A DNA stretch of 32,210 bases from Ruminococcus sp. (GCA_017411385.1 JAFQQF010000001.1:1-32210), one strand, 5' to 3'; counted from the stretch's first letter, positions 7,530-17,014 are shown. Made by a program: numbers and translations. The notes: generated from the sequence alone by a model not told the origin.

Positions 7530-9128
7530 ATGTCCAAAAAAATCATTAGTGTTCTTTTGGCACTCGTTATGGTCCTTGCAATTGGTACTGTAGCATTGGT
7601 ATCAGTTTCTGCTGATCTGGCATCTCTTCCTGAGAAGCCCGACAACACAAAGAGATACTTCTTCTACATGCCTGATCAGTGGCTCGATAACGACTACGCT
7701 GAAACCGCTGGTATCTACTGGTGGGAAGGCACAGATGCACACTCTGCATGGCCCGGCATCGAGGCTAACAAAGCAGATCATCACGGCGTTTACTACTACG
7801 ATGTTCCCTCAGATGTTACTAAGATCATCTGGAACAACCTTGTAGACGGTGGTAGAGAGCCTTCTCTTCCCATCTATCAGGCAGCTGTTCAGACAGTAAA
7901 CGTTTCCAGTGAGTACTACGATCCCGGTGACAGCGATGTTTACCCCGATGGTATTCCTGAGGAGGAAGGCTTCGATGGCATGATCTACGTTACTGACTGT
8001 GCACAGAAGAGCTACGATCCCTTTGGCGGTAAGCTCACATACGGCGGCGAGTGGTACTACTACTACGGCGACGGCGAGTACGGCACAGCTAAGAACAAGG
8101 CTGACGCTGAGGTTGTTTACTCTGATCCCGCTTTCAACCTTGATGAGTACGTAACTGATCCCGGTGATGGTCAGCCCACAGGCGAGCCCACAGCAGCTCC
8201 CACAGAGGCACCTACAGCTGAGCCCACAGAGGCACCTACAGCTGAGCCCACAGAGGCACCTACAGCAGCTCCTACAGCAGCTCCCACAGTTGAGCCCACA
8301 GAGGTACCCACAGCTTCTCCCACAGAAGCTCCCTCCAACACTGTTATCACAGTTGGCGGCAAGGATTATCCTGCACAGGTTGGCGACACTCTTACTTACA
8401 CAGTAGATGTTACAGCAGCAAGACTCTTTGAGAACATTCAGGCAGTTGTTAACTACGATCCTGAGAAGCTCGAGCTTCAGCTCATCACATCTGATGATCC
8501 CGACGTAGCTGACTGGGAAGTTCAGGGCCCTGAGTACTGCAAGAACCTCGATGGCGTTATCTTCAACGCTGGTATTGCAGGCACAGTTAAGTTCAACGCT
8601 TCCAAGGTTGCAGGTTACAACTTCAAGACTGAGGCTAACCTCATCACTCTTACATTCGTAGTTAAGGAAGATGCAGCTTCTGAGATTGCTATCTCCATCG
8701 AAGAGATGACAATCAAGGGCGGCAACGATTCTTACTTCACAAACGGTCAGCCCGCTATCACAGAGGGTATCACTGTTACAGAAACACTCACAGGCAACAC
8801 TGTTCCTGTAGAGCCTCCCACACAGGAGCCCACAGAGAAGCCCACAGAGGCTCCCACAGCTGCTCCTACAGAGAAGCCCACAGCTGCTCCCACAGAGAAG
8901 CCCACAGCTGCTCCTACAGCTAAGCCCACAGATGCTCCTGTTGATCCTACAAAGACACCCACAGCTGTTGTAGATCCTACATCTGATTCTAATGCTCCTG
9001 CTTCCAGCACAACTGGCGGCACAGGTGCTCCCAACACAGGCGCAGCAGCTTACATCTATGTTGTAGTTGCAGTTCTTGCTATGGCAGCATGCGCAGTAGT
9101 TGTTCTCCGCAAGAGAGTTAACGGCTAA
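7530..9128 (+). CDS. Cell-surface scaffoldin: starch-binding-like module - cohesin - APNTG anchor
   Basis: A 532-residue secreted protein. The ATG at 7530 is preferred because AGGAGG (7516-7521) lies 8 bases upstream; the in-frame TTG at 7524 is too close. A signal peptide (about 1-27, ending VSA) is followed by an aromatic-rich module (about 28-210; KRYFFYMPDQW, YWWEG, AWPGIEA, IIWNNLVDGG), which looks like the extended CBM26-type module of ruminococcal amylases. A PTEAP/PTAEP linker leads to a cohesin (about 270-420) almost the same as that at 3775 (VTAARLFENIQAVVNYD). A PTEKPTAAP linker and APNTG (500-504) with hydrophobic stretch and RKR follow. The role is inferred to match its paralog, with a different starch-binding front end. 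Codon bias suggests high expression. Confidence 0.9.
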   Translation: MSKKIISVLLALVMVLAIGTVALVSVSADLASLPEKPDNTKRYFFYMPDQWLDNDYAETAGIYWWEGTDAHSAWPGIEANKADHHGVYYYDVPSDVTKIIWNNLVDGGREPSLPIYQAAVQTVNVSSEYYDPGDSDVYPDGIPEEEGFDGMIYVTDCAQKSYDPFGGKLTYGGEWYYYYGDGEYGTAKNKADAEVVYSDPAFNLDEYVTDPGDGQPTGEPTAAPTEAPTAEPTEAPTAEPTEAPTAAPTAAPTVEPTEVPTASPTEAPSNTVITVGGKDYPAQVGDTLTYTVDVTAARLFENIQAVVNYDPEKLELQLITSDDPDVADWEVQGPEYCKNLDGVIFNAGIAGTVKFNASKVAGYNFKTEANLITLTFVVKEDAASEIAISIEEMTIKGGNDSYFTNGQPAITEGITVTETLTGNTVPVEPPTQEPTEKPTEAPTAAPTEKPTAAPTEKPTAAPTAKPTDAPVDPTKTPTAVVDPTSDSNAPASSTTGGTGAPNTGAAAYIYVVVAVLAMAACAVVVLRKRVNG

Positions 9129-9185
9129 TTGCAGTTTTAAAAGATAATATATAATTAGTTCCTATTTCTAATTATTATGCTTTTT

Positions 9186-9215
9186 CGCCCCTTCGGTTCG
9201 CCGAGGGGGCGTTTT
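9186..9215 (+). terminator. Intrinsic terminator of the second scaffoldin
   Basis: The same TTCG-loop hairpin as at 5690, with a shorter T run (TTTTCC). Its flank is shared with the first scaffoldin gene. Confidence 0.92.
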
Positions 9216-9283
9216 CCTTTTGTGTTTATCATAAGATATTTTACTTCTGCATAAGATACTATGTATAAATATGTGGGAGGCGG

Positions 9284-10384
9284 ATGTGCTTGTGTAAAAA
9301 GCTTAAGGTTTTTATTTGTGCTGTGCTTGGAATATTCCTTGTTTCCTTGGGTGTTTTTTGCTTGTTTACGAGTACAAGAAGCAATGGATTTCCTACTAAA
9401 CATGCGGCACTTGCGGCGGCGGCTTTGGCTTTGCCTGACGGTGGCTACAGGCTTGCTCAGGTTTATGGGAATGACTCCACGGAACCCGACGCATCATCCT
9501 CTGAGTACAGCACAGAAGAGGTAACCTCCCCTGAGCTTCTGACAACAGCAACTATTGATGAAACGGTGTTTTCTGAGGATTCTTCACTATATGCTGATGA
9601 GGTGCAGCTGCCTGTGGTGGAAACTCAGTACTCCGACGGAGATTTGGGCTTTAATAACTTTTTTGTGAAGAATACAACAGGCTTTTCTCTGGATATTGAG
9701 AAATATCTTAATCGACCTTTGGATTGTCAGATTGAGAAGACAAAGGATGTGCAGGTGCTTATTGTTCACACCCACACCTGTGAAAGCTACCTTACTTATG
9801 ACGAGGGTTATTATCACGAAAGCTTTTATCCAAGAAGTGAAAATCCTCAAAGGAATATGCTCAGAGTCGGCAGAGCAATTGTTGAAGGGTTAGAAGCGCA
9901 GGGAATAGGTGCGGTGCAGGCAACAGAAATCCACGACAGCCCTGCTTATGACGGCGCTTATTACAGAAGCTATGACACAATTATGAAATATATCGAGAAA
10001 TACCCAGATATTAAGGTTGTACTTGATGTGCACCGAGATTCTATCAGCTACACAAACTCAGGTAAGGTTAAGCCGACCTTTACATATAACGGACAGAAGG
10101 GTGCACAGATTATGATTATGGCAGGCTATGACCCTGACGGCTCCTATGATTTTCCTTTTTGGGAGGAAAATCTGACCTTTGCTCTGAAGCTACAAGATGC
10201 CTGTGAGAATATGTACCCCGGTATGACACGGCCCTTATATTTCGGAAACTTTGCATATAATATGAGTGTTAACACAGGCTCTCTGCTTATTGAAATGGGT
10301 ACGGATGTTAATACTTTGCAGGAGGCTGTGTATACAGGGAAATTGCTTGCAAATGTGTTGGCTAAGGTATTGCAAACAGGCTGA
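9284..10384 (+). CDS. spoIIP: Stage II sporulation protein P, peptidoglycan amidase/endopeptidase
   Basis: A 366-residue protein with an N-terminal membrane anchor (about 7-30), a low-complexity Ser/Thr/Glu stretch, and the SpoIIP domain from about residue 155: VLIVHTHTCESYL (His162, Glu167, metal-binding type motif), NMLRVG, VVLDVHRDSI, MIMAGYD and NTGSLLIEMG. SpoIIP degrades peptidoglycan with SpoIID and SpoIIM during engulfment of the forespore, outside the mother-cell membrane. This marks the host as a spore former. The start is uncertain: GGAGG (9276-9280) is only 3 bases from the ATG at 9284, while an in-frame TTG at 9290 has a 9-base gap. I saw no clear SigA or SigE promoter in the short upstream gap. 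Confidence 0.93.
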   Translation: MCLCKKLKVFICAVLGIFLVSLGVFCLFTSTRSNGFPTKHAALAAAALALPDGGYRLAQVYGNDSTEPDASSSEYSTEEVTSPELLTTATIDETVFSEDSSLYADEVQLPVVETQYSDGDLGFNNFFVKNTTGFSLDIEKYLNRPLDCQIEKTKDVQVLIVHTHTCESYLTYDEGYYHESFYPRSENPQRNMLRVGRAIVEGLEAQGIGAVQATEIHDSPAYDGAYYRSYDTIMKYIEKYPDIKVVLDVHRDSISYTNSGKVKPTFTYNGQKGAQIMIMAGYDPDGSYDFPFWEENLTFALKLQDACENMYPGMTRPLYFGNFAYNMSVNTGSLLIEMGTDVNTLQEAVYTGKLLANVLAKVLQTG

Positions 10385-10398
10385 GCATTTGCTATAAT
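10370..10398 (+). promoter_or_regulatory. Promoter overlapping the spoIIP 3' end
   Basis: TTGCAA (10370-10375), 17-bp spacer, TATAAT (10393-10398). It drives the gene at 10443 and probably dusB and glyA independently of sporulation control. Confidence 0.75.
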
Positions 10399-10442
10399 AA
10401 ATTAATAATAGGGAAGTATGTGTGTTTGGAGTTTTGAATTAA

Positions 10443-10976
10443 ATGAAAAAGACAAATTTTTACAAATCACTTATATTATTGTTGCTTTTCTTAATGATGC
10501 TTTTCTCAGGCTCAATCTCTGCTTTTGCAGAAACCACAGCACCTGAGGAAACTTATGCTATTGAATCCTTCGTTGAGGAAACTACAACACCTTTTGTTGA
10601 GGACCTTACAGAGAGTGTGACTGACACTACCGAAGGGTTAACAGAGGATGTAACCGAGGAAGTAACAGAGGCTACAGAGCCTACCACAAGACCCGAGCCT
10701 ACTTATCCCGAGTCTTTACCTGAGATTTCTCAGACGGACATTGTAATTCCCCCCGTTATTGGGGAATTGAAGGAAGAAAACGAGCCCGCACTCTTTTGGG
10801 GCTTTGTTGCTTGGATTTGCATTGGTGTGGGTGCGGCAGTTATACTGGCGGTTCTCCTCACCACAAAAACAAAGGCTTATCGCTCAGGCGGTAAAAAGAG
10901 ATACTCCACAGGTGACAAAATCTCGGGCAAAAAGCGACTGCTGAACGACCAGTACTACAATAACAAACGCAAATAA
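10443..10976 (+). CDS. Small single-pass membrane protein with Thr/Glu-rich ectodomain, unknown function
   Basis: A 177-residue protein I cannot assign to a family. It has a signal peptide (about 1-29, ending SAFA), an acidic, Thr/Glu-rich low-complexity region (about 30-110; [20 protein letters not shown]), a transmembrane helix (about 117-140; [21 protein letters not shown]) and a strongly basic cytoplasmic tail ([14 protein letters not shown] to NNKRK). Topology is predicted to be extracellular N-terminus and cytoplasmic tail. A weak GGAG lies 11 bases before the ATG. It ends one base before dusB, so the two are co-transcribed and likely translationally coupled. The same architecture occurs in many poorly described clostridial proteins; no function is proposed. 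Confidence 0.7.
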   Translation: MKKTNFYKSLILLLLFLMMLFSGSISAFAETTAPEETYAIESFVEETTTPFVEDLTESVTDTTEGLTEDVTEEVTEATEPTTRPEPTYPESLPEISQTDIVIPPVIGELKEENEPALFWGFVAWICIGVGAAVILAVLLTTKTKAYRSGGKKRYSTGDKISGKKRLLNDQYYNNKRK

Positions 10977-10977
10977 T

Positions 10978-11946
10978 ATGAAAATTGGAAATCTTGAAAT
11001 TAAAGGCTATGCATCCTTGGCACCTATGGCAGGGGTTGCAGACAGAGCTTTCCGTGAGCTTTGTACCTCATTCGGTGCCTGTATGTCTACCACGGAAATG
11101 GTCAGCGCCAAGGGTATATCTTATAACAGCAAAAAGAGTGCTTCACTTATGGAAATATCTGATGCTGAACGTCCCTGCGGTGTCCAGCTTTTCGGTTGCG
11201 AGCCAGATACTATGGCTTACGCGGCAGAGTTTTCACTCAGGTATAATCCTGATTTTATAGATATAAATATGGGCTGTCCCGTGCCTAAGGTGAACTCTAT
11301 CGGCTGCGGCTGTGCTTTGATGCAAAATCCTGATTTGTGCGGACAGATAGTAGCGGCTGTGAAAAAGGCTGTTGACGTGCCTGTTACGGTGAAAATCCGC
11401 AAAGGCACAGACTCTCAGCACATAAATGCAGTTGAGGTAGCCCTTGCTTGTGAACAGGGCGGTGCTTCTGCGGTGGCTGTTCACGGCAGAACAAGAGAGC
11501 AGATGTACAAGCCTTTTGCTGATTATGATATTATACGTCAGGTTAAAGAGGCGGTGCGAATTCCCGTTATAGGCAATGGTGACATCTGCACAGCAAAAGA
11601 TGCTGTGAGAATGTACGAGGAAACAGGCTGTGACCTTGTGATGGTAGGCAGAGGTGCACTGGGAAACCCTTGGATTTTTGCTGAAATTAACGCCTATATG
11701 GATGGGGAGGTTATGCTCCCCGAACCCACTATTTCTCAGCGTCTTGACATTATGCGCAGGCATATTGAAAAGCTGTGCGAGTACAAGGGCGAGAATGTGG
11801 GAATGCGTGAAGCCAGAAAGCACGTTGCTTGGTACATAAAGGGTCAGCACGGTGCGGCGGCACTGCGAAATGAAGCAGGTAACCTCCGAACTCTGGAGGA
11901 TTTTTATACATTATTAAAAAGAGTTGCAAAAACTCACCAAATATAA
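10978..11946 (+). CDS. dusB: tRNA-dihydrouridine synthase (DusB type)
   Basis: A 322-residue TIM-barrel flavoprotein. [16 protein letters not shown] near the N-terminus binds [12 protein letters not shown] carries the catalytic Cys100; [21 protein letters not shown] and IGNGDI form the FMN/tRNA-binding barrel; [14 protein letters not shown] is the C-terminal phosphate-binding motif. The enzyme reduces uridine in the tRNA D-loop with NADPH. Length is normal. The ATG lies directly after the stop of the preceding gene, with no good Shine-Dalgarno, which points to translational coupling. It is followed after 18 bases by glyA. Confidence 0.95.
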   Translation: MKIGNLEIKGYASLAPMAGVADRAFRELCTSFGACMSTTEMVSAKGISYNSKKSASLMEISDAERPCGVQLFGCEPDTMAYAAEFSLRYNPDFIDINMGCPVPKVNSIGCGCALMQNPDLCGQIVAAVKKAVDVPVTVKIRKGTDSQHINAVEVALACEQGGASAVAVHGRTREQMYKPFADYDIIRQVKEAVRIPVIGNGDICTAKDAVRMYEETGCDLVMVGRGALGNPWIFAEINAYMDGEVMLPEPTISQRLDIMRRHIEKLCEYKGENVGMREARKHVAWYIKGQHGAAALRNEAGNLRTLEDFYTLLKRVAKTHQI

Positions 11947-11964
11947 GGAATGGAGCAGAAAATT

Positions 11965-13212
11965 ATGGACGTTACAAAGAACATCGAGCTGGTTGCTCAG
12001 TTTGACAAGGAAGTAGCAGAGGCTATGGATGCTGAGTACCGCAGACAGTGCAGAAACATTGAGCTGATTGCATCAGAGAACATCGCATCTCCTGCAGTTA
12101 TGGCTGCTATGGGCACAGTTCTCACAAACAAATATGCAGAGGGATATCCCGGCAAGCGCTACTACGGCGGTTGTCAGTGTGTAGACGTGGTTGAAGAAAT
12201 TGCAAGAAAGCGTGCTTGTGAGCTCTTCGGTGCAGAGCATGCAAACGTTCAGCCCCACTCAGGTGCTCAGGCTAACCTTGCTGTTTACTTTGCAATCCTA
12301 GAAGCAGGCGACACAGTTATGGGTATGAGCCTTGCTGAGGGCGGACACCTTACTCATGGTTCACCTGTTAATATGTCCGGTAAGATTTACAACTTCGTAC
12401 CCTATGGTGTAGACCCCGAAACTCACGTTATTGATTACGACAAGGTTCTGGAAATTGCAAAGGAGTGCAAGCCTAAGCTCATTGTTGCAGGTGCTTCCGC
12501 ATATCCCAGAGTTATCGATTTTGCTAAGTTCAGAGAGATTGCTGACGAGGTTGGCGCATATCTTATGGTAGATATGGCTCACATTGCAGGTCTTGTAGCT
12601 GCAGGTGTTCATCCCAATCCTGTTCCTTATTGCGATTTTGTTACAACAACTACCCACAAGACTCTTCGCGGTCCCCGTGGCGGTCTTATCCTTTGCAAAG
12701 AGGAGTTTGCAAAAGCTGTGGACAAGGCTATTTTCCCCGGTTCTCAGGGCGGTCCTCTGGAGCACATCATTGCCGCAAAGGCAGTTTGCTTCGGAGAGGC
12801 TTTGTCTGACGACTTCAAAACCTACGGTGAGAATATTGTAAAGAACTGTAAGGCTCTGGCTGATGCTCTTGTAGCACGCGGACATAAGCTTGTAAGCGGC
12901 GGCACAGACAACCACCTGCTCCTTCTTGACCTTCGTGATTCTGAAATCACAGGCAAGGAGCTTGAGGCAAGACTTGACGAGGTTAACATCACTGTTAACA
13001 AGAACACAGTTCCCAACGAGCCCAGAAGCCCCTTCGTTACCAGCGGTATCCGTATCGGTACAGCAGCTGTTACAACCCGTGGCTTCGGTGTGGAGGAAAT
13101 GGAGAAGATTGCCGAGCTTATTACAATGGTAATCGAGGACTTCGAAGGCAACAAGGAGAAGTGCATCGCTGAGGTTAAGGCTATCTGCGACAAGTATCCT
13201 CTTTACGCATAA
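11965..13212 (+). CDS. glyA: Serine hydroxymethyltransferase
   Basis: A 415-residue PLP enzyme converting serine and tetrahydrofolate to glycine and 5,10-methylene-THF in the cytoplasm. Hallmarks are IELIASEN near the N-terminus, [36 protein letters not shown] and the PLP-lysine motif [14 protein letters not shown] (Lys232). An in-frame ATG at 11950 exists, but it directly abuts AAGGA; the ATG at 11965 has GGAG (11952-11955) 9 bases upstream and is preferred. It lies downstream of dusB in the same direction with a short gap, so it is probably in one operon. Confidence 0.97.
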   Translation: MDVTKNIELVAQFDKEVAEAMDAEYRRQCRNIELIASENIASPAVMAAMGTVLTNKYAEGYPGKRYYGGCQCVDVVEEIARKRACELFGAEHANVQPHSGAQANLAVYFAILEAGDTVMGMSLAEGGHLTHGSPVNMSGKIYNFVPYGVDPETHVIDYDKVLEIAKECKPKLIVAGASAYPRVIDFAKFREIADEVGAYLMVDMAHIAGLVAAGVHPNPVPYCDFVTTTTHKTLRGPRGGLILCKEEFAKAVDKAIFPGSQGGPLEHIIAAKAVCFGEALSDDFKTYGENIVKNCKALADALVARGHKLVSGGTDNHLLLLDLRDSEITGKELEARLDEVNITVNKNTVPNEPRSPFVTSGIRIGTAAVTTRGFGVEEMEKIAELITMVIEDFEGNKEKCIAEVKAICDKYPLYA

Positions 13213-13225
13213 TATAAATTTTTAC

Positions 13226-13249
13226 AGGGCAGGGCTGAGGCTCTGCCCT
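13226..13249 (+). terminator. Hairpin after glyA (weak terminator)
   Basis: A 10-bp stem (AGGGCAGGGC with GCTCTGCCCT, one G:T pair) and TGAG loop, but no T run after it. It may slow or process the transcript rather than end it, so rarA could be partly read through from the glyA operon. Confidence 0.45.
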
Positions 13250-13275
13250 AAACATATTTGAATGGAGTGGGTGTT

Positions 13276-14550
13276 ATGTCATCACCTCTTGCTGACAGAA
13301 TCCGTCCCGATACTCTAGACGAAATAGTAGGGCAGAGGCACTTGCTTGCAGAGGGTAAGCCTCTCAGGCGGATTATTGAAAGCGGCGAAATTCCAAATTT
13401 AATATTTTACGGTCCCAGCGGAGTGGGTAAAACAACGCTTGCGACTTATATTGCCAGAAAGACCAATAAAACTCTGAAGAAGCTAAACGGCACCACAGCT
13501 TCTACAGCTGATATTCGTGCCATTGTGCAGGAGCTCGATACCTTCTCGGGCTTTGGCGGAATATTGCTGTACCTTGATGAGATTCAGTATTTCAACAAGA
13601 AACAGCAACAGACTCTTCTGGAGTTTATTGAGGATGGCAGAATAACCCTCATTGCTTCCACTACGGAGAATCCTTACTTTTATGTTTATAACGCCATTCT
13701 CTCCCGAAGCACGGTCTTTGAGTTTAAGCCTGTTGAGCCTTCGGACTTAGAGCCTGCAGTAAGACGTGCGGTAAAAATCCTTGGTGAAGAAAAACAGGGC
13801 AATATCGAAATTACTGATGAGGCTGTAAAACATATCTGTGCTTCCTGCGGCGGCGATGTGAGAAAATCTTTGAACACAGTGGAGCTGTGTGCTCTGTCTG
13901 CAAATGAGGTTGACGGCACAAGGGTTATCGACATTGAACTTGCACGACAGCTTTCTCAGAAAAGTGCTTTTCGCTATGACCGCGACGGTGACGAGCATTA
14001 TGACATTATCTCGGCTTATCAGAAGAGTATGCGAGGCTCTGATGCACAGGCGGCACTTCATTACTTGGCACGACTTCTTGTGGCGGGGGATTTGCCCTCT
14101 GCCTGCAGACGTCTTATGGTGTGTGCCTGTGAGGATGTGGGACTGGCTTATCCTCAGATTATCCCTATTGTCAAGGCTTGTGTTGACATTGCACAGGCGG
14201 TGGGGCTGCCTGAGGCAAAGCTTCCTTTGGCGGATGCTGTGGTTTTGGTTTGTCTGGCTCCCAAGTCCAATTCTGCTCATGATGCCATCGCGGCAGCGTT
14301 TGCGGATGTTGAAGCGGGGAAATCGGGACCTGTGCCAAGGAACCTGCAGAATAAGCACTTTGACGGAGCGGACAATACAAATCCCGGACAGTTTTATCAG
14401 TATCCCCATTCATTTCCCGACCACTATGTTTCTCAGCAATATCTGCCAGATAATCTGAAAGACGTTGTATATTATGAGGCAGGAGATAATAAAAACGAGC
14501 AGGCATTCAAGGTGTATTGGGATAAAATCAAAGGTAAATACGGAATGTAA
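13276..14550 (+). CDS. rarA: Replication-associated recombination protein RarA (MgsA), AAA+ ATPase
   Basis: A 424-residue AAA+ ATPase of the clamp-loader-like group that acts at stalled replication forks. RIRPDTLDEIVGQ starts the family-specific N-terminus; Walker A is GPSGVGKTT (about 46-54); Walker B is LLYLDEIQ (Asp101/Glu102); sensor 1 is ASTTENP. The C-terminal part (RGSDAQAALHYLARLL, CEDVGLAYP, LPLADA, PSHFPDHY-like YPHSFPDHYV) is the MgsA tetramerisation region. A TTG at 13258 extends the frame, but the ATG at 13276 has GGAG (13264-13267) 8 bases upstream and fits the usual N-terminus. Confidence 0.95.
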   Translation: MSSPLADRIRPDTLDEIVGQRHLLAEGKPLRRIIESGEIPNLIFYGPSGVGKTTLATYIARKTNKTLKKLNGTTASTADIRAIVQELDTFSGFGGILLYLDEIQYFNKKQQQTLLEFIEDGRITLIASTTENPYFYVYNAILSRSTVFEFKPVEPSDLEPAVRRAVKILGEEKQGNIEITDEAVKHICASCGGDVRKSLNTVELCALSANEVDGTRVIDIELARQLSQKSAFRYDRDGDEHYDIISAYQKSMRGSDAQAALHYLARLLVAGDLPSACRRLMVCACEDVGLAYPQIIPIVKACVDIAQAVGLPEAKLPLADAVVLVCLAPKSNSAHDAIAAAFADVEAGKSGPVPRNLQNKHFDGADNTNPGQFYQYPHSFPDHYVSQQYLPDNLKDVVYYEAGDNKNEQAFKVYWDKIKGKYGM

Positions 14551-14561
14551 TAAATATATAA

Positions 14562-14593
14562 AAACAGGAGGCATTGTCCTCCTGTTTCTTTTT
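14562..14593 (+). terminator. Intrinsic terminator after rarA
   Basis: A perfect 10-bp stem (AAACAGGAGG / CCTCCTGTTT), 6-base loop, then CTTTTT. Confidence 0.93.
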
Positions 14594-14614
14594 GTCAGAA
14601 AAGCTGTAATTCTG

Positions 14615-14643
14615 TTGACTTTACTGTGAAAAAAACGTATGAT
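14615..14643 (+). promoter_or_regulatory. Promoter of the LRR-dockerin gene
   Basis: TTGACT (14615-14620), 17-bp spacer, TATGAT (14638-14643). The ribosome binding site AAGGAGG follows at about 14655-14661. The -10 is only about 25 bases from the ATG, so the leader is very short. Confidence 0.75.
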
Positions 14644-14668
14644 TGAATTAAGATAAGGAGGCGTTCCT

Positions 14669-16972
14669 ATGAAAACAAAAAGTGTTAAAATCTTATCCTT
14701 TGTGCTGGTACTGTTGCTTGTATTAACAGCTCTGCCTTTTTCTGTTATGGCAGACTCCTTTGTGGTAGCAGGGGAGAAGTTTGATTATGAGCTTAATGAA
14801 GAAGGTACATACACAATCACAGGCTATGACGGCGAGGACGAGGTACTTCAGATTCCTGCATACATTGATGATATTGCAGTAACCGAGCTTTCGCCTCACT
14901 CTTTATATAATGATATTGAGGGTTATAAGCTGATAATCCCCGAAACTATCAAGAAGATTGGCGGGAATGCTTTGACCTGCAGTAACCTCACAGAGATAGA
15001 GGTGCACCCCGACAATGAATTCTTCTGCGACGTTGACGGTGTGCTTTTTGATAAAGACGTTACCACGCTTATATACTATCCCGAAGACAGAGTGGAGCTT
15101 TCTTATACTGTGCCTTCGACTGTTACCGAGATAGGAGCTTATGGATTCCATTACGGCGGACAGCTTGAAAAAATCACATTACCCGAGGGGCTCAAAGTAT
15201 TGGGAGAACGTGCCTTTTATTTTGTTGACACCCTGAAAGAGATTAATATGCCCGAAACCTTGGAATCTATCGGCTCAGGAGCATTTATAGGCTGTAGCGA
15301 GCTTATAGCTGTTCGTGTTCCCGATAGTGTTACAGAGCTTGGATGGGGTGCTTTTGATTCCTGCACCAATCTTCAGAGTATATATTTTGGAAGCGGAATA
15401 CAGAGCGTGAATAACGAGCTTCTTACAGGTTGTTCATCTCTTATGAATATCACTGTAGCCGAGGACAGTCAGGTGTTCAGTGTTGAGGATGGAGTGCTTT
15501 TTAACAAGGACAAAACTGAGCTTATCAAATACCCTAGTGCAAAAGCAGATAAAAACTACACCGTTCCCGCTACTGTAAAAACCATCAAGACAGAAGCTTT
15601 TTCTCACGTTACTCAGCTAGAGAATATTACCATTCCTGAGGGTGTGGAAACACTTGAGGAGTCGGCTTTCTGGAGTTGTGATGAATTAAGATTTGTCAAG
15701 ATACCGGACAGCGTTACATCTATGGGCTACGGCTTTTCAAATTGTAAAAAGCTTGAGCGTGTTTTTATAGGCAAGAATGCTAATGTTATAGATATGCACT
15801 CCACATTTGCAGACTGTGATTCATTGATTGCAATTGACGTGGATGAAGAAAATCCCTACTGTGCATCGGTGGATGGTGTACTTTATAATAAGGATGTTAC
15901 CAAGATAATCAAGTTTCCTAAGGGCCTTGATATGAAGTCTTATAAGCTTCCTCTAACTGTTAAAGAGGTTTATTATCCTGCTTTTGCAGATCAGGAAGAC
16001 TACTACGATGAGTTTTATGAAAATCTGGAAATTTACGTTGACGATTGTCTTTTAGAGTATGATTATCAGGATAAGGGGAATATTGTTGTAAAGACAGGTA
16101 CCCGTGTTATCGGTTCTCATGCTTTCTGGGCAGAAAGCCAGATATGGGGAATTTCTCTGCCTGAGGAGATAAGATACATCGGAAGTATGGCTTTCAGTTG
16201 CATGGATATGCTGCAGGCAATTTATATTCCTGCAGGTGTTAAGTATATAGGTACCGATGCTTTCTGGGTAAGTGATATTTGCTATGACATTTATTACGGC
16301 GGAAGTGAGTCCCAGTGGAAGAGTATTGAAAATATTGAAAATGCAGAGATTCCCGAGTATGCTACCATTCATTTCAACAGCGAGGGCAATGAGTTTGTAA
16401 ACCCTGTTTTCCCCGAGGATGAGTATGATTACGAATACTCTAACCCTGAGCTGGGCATATCTGTTTTTACAGATACAGATGCGCAACTGAATGCAGATAA
16501 CATTACAAGCGAAGAGCTGGTGGCTTCTGTGGATGAGCTTCTTCCCAAGGCTACGGTTGAGGCTGTATACGAGATTAATCTCAGCCGCGATGGCGAAGAG
16601 ATTCAGCCTGAGGACAGGGTCGTTGTAAAAATCCCAACAAACAACAGATTTGCCAGAGTCTACAGAATGGAAGAGGATGGCACGCTGACTGATATGAACG
16701 CAGAATACAGAGGAGGGTATCTTGTGTTCTACACAGACCATTTCAGCCTCTATACTCTTGCACAGAAGGTTGCCTCTTTATATGAGTGCGGTGATGTGAA
16801 TATGGACGAAAACGTTAATATCAAGGATGCTACTGCCGTTCAGAAGTACACAGCTTCGCTGATTGAATTGGAGGATGGGGTGCTGAGCTTCCTTGCTGAT
16901 TTTGATAAAAACAAAGAGGTTAATATCAAGGATGCAACCTCCATTCAGAAATTCATTGCAGGACTTATCTAG
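14669..16972 (+). CDS. Secreted BspA-type leucine-rich-repeat protein with C-terminal dockerin
   Basis: A 767-residue protein. A signal peptide (about 1-28, ending VMA) precedes a long array of ~23-residue BspA-like LRR_5 repeats (about 50-560; recurring pattern IP..V..IG..AF..C..L, and three 'VDGVLF/YNKDVTxL' insertions). Next is a beta-rich domain (about 590-700; ending YLVFYTDHFSLYTL). A type I dockerin follows (about 708-767): two calcium loops, DVNMDENVNIKD and DFDKNKEVNIKD, each followed by A(T)xxQK. BspA repeats commonly mediate protein, mucin or glycan contact. The dockerin predicts incorporation into the amylosome through a cohesin such as those at 3775-9128. There is no catalytic motif. 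It is a monocistronic gene with its own promoter and terminator. The ligand is unknown. Confidence 0.9.
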   Translation: MKTKSVKILSFVLVLLLVLTALPFSVMADSFVVAGEKFDYELNEEGTYTITGYDGEDEVLQIPAYIDDIAVTELSPHSLYNDIEGYKLIIPETIKKIGGNALTCSNLTEIEVHPDNEFFCDVDGVLFDKDVTTLIYYPEDRVELSYTVPSTVTEIGAYGFHYGGQLEKITLPEGLKVLGERAFYFVDTLKEINMPETLESIGSGAFIGCSELIAVRVPDSVTELGWGAFDSCTNLQSIYFGSGIQSVNNELLTGCSSLMNITVAEDSQVFSVEDGVLFNKDKTELIKYPSAKADKNYTVPATVKTIKTEAFSHVTQLENITIPEGVETLEESAFWSCDELRFVKIPDSVTSMGYGFSNCKKLERVFIGKNANVIDMHSTFADCDSLIAIDVDEENPYCASVDGVLYNKDVTKIIKFPKGLDMKSYKLPLTVKEVYYPAFADQEDYYDEFYENLEIYVDDCLLEYDYQDKGNIVVKTGTRVIGSHAFWAESQIWGISLPEEIRYIGSMAFSCMDMLQAIYIPAGVKYIGTDAFWVSDICYDIYYGGSESQWKSIENIENAEIPEYATIHFNSEGNEFVNPVFPEDEYDYEYSNPELGISVFTDTDAQLNADNITSEELVASVDELLPKATVEAVYEINLSRDGEEIQPEDRVVVKIPTNNRFARVYRMEEDGTLTDMNAEYRGGYLVFYTDHFSLYTLAQKVASLYECGDVNMDENVNIKDATAVQKYTASLIELEDGVLSFLADFDKNKEVNIKDATSIQKFIAGLI

Positions 16973-17014
16973 AATATGGTGAAAAATTATCTTGTATAAT
17001 ACAATCGTTTTAAA

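Noticed and set aside
11233-11850. Long minus-strand ORF inside dusB (and similar ones inside rarA and glyA)
   Set aside because: Antisense shadow of a well-supported gene; no ribosome binding site and no recognisable protein features.
16985-17005. TATAAT-like sequence after the LRR-dockerin gene
   Set aside because: It is directly followed by the terminator and no gene, and has no -35.
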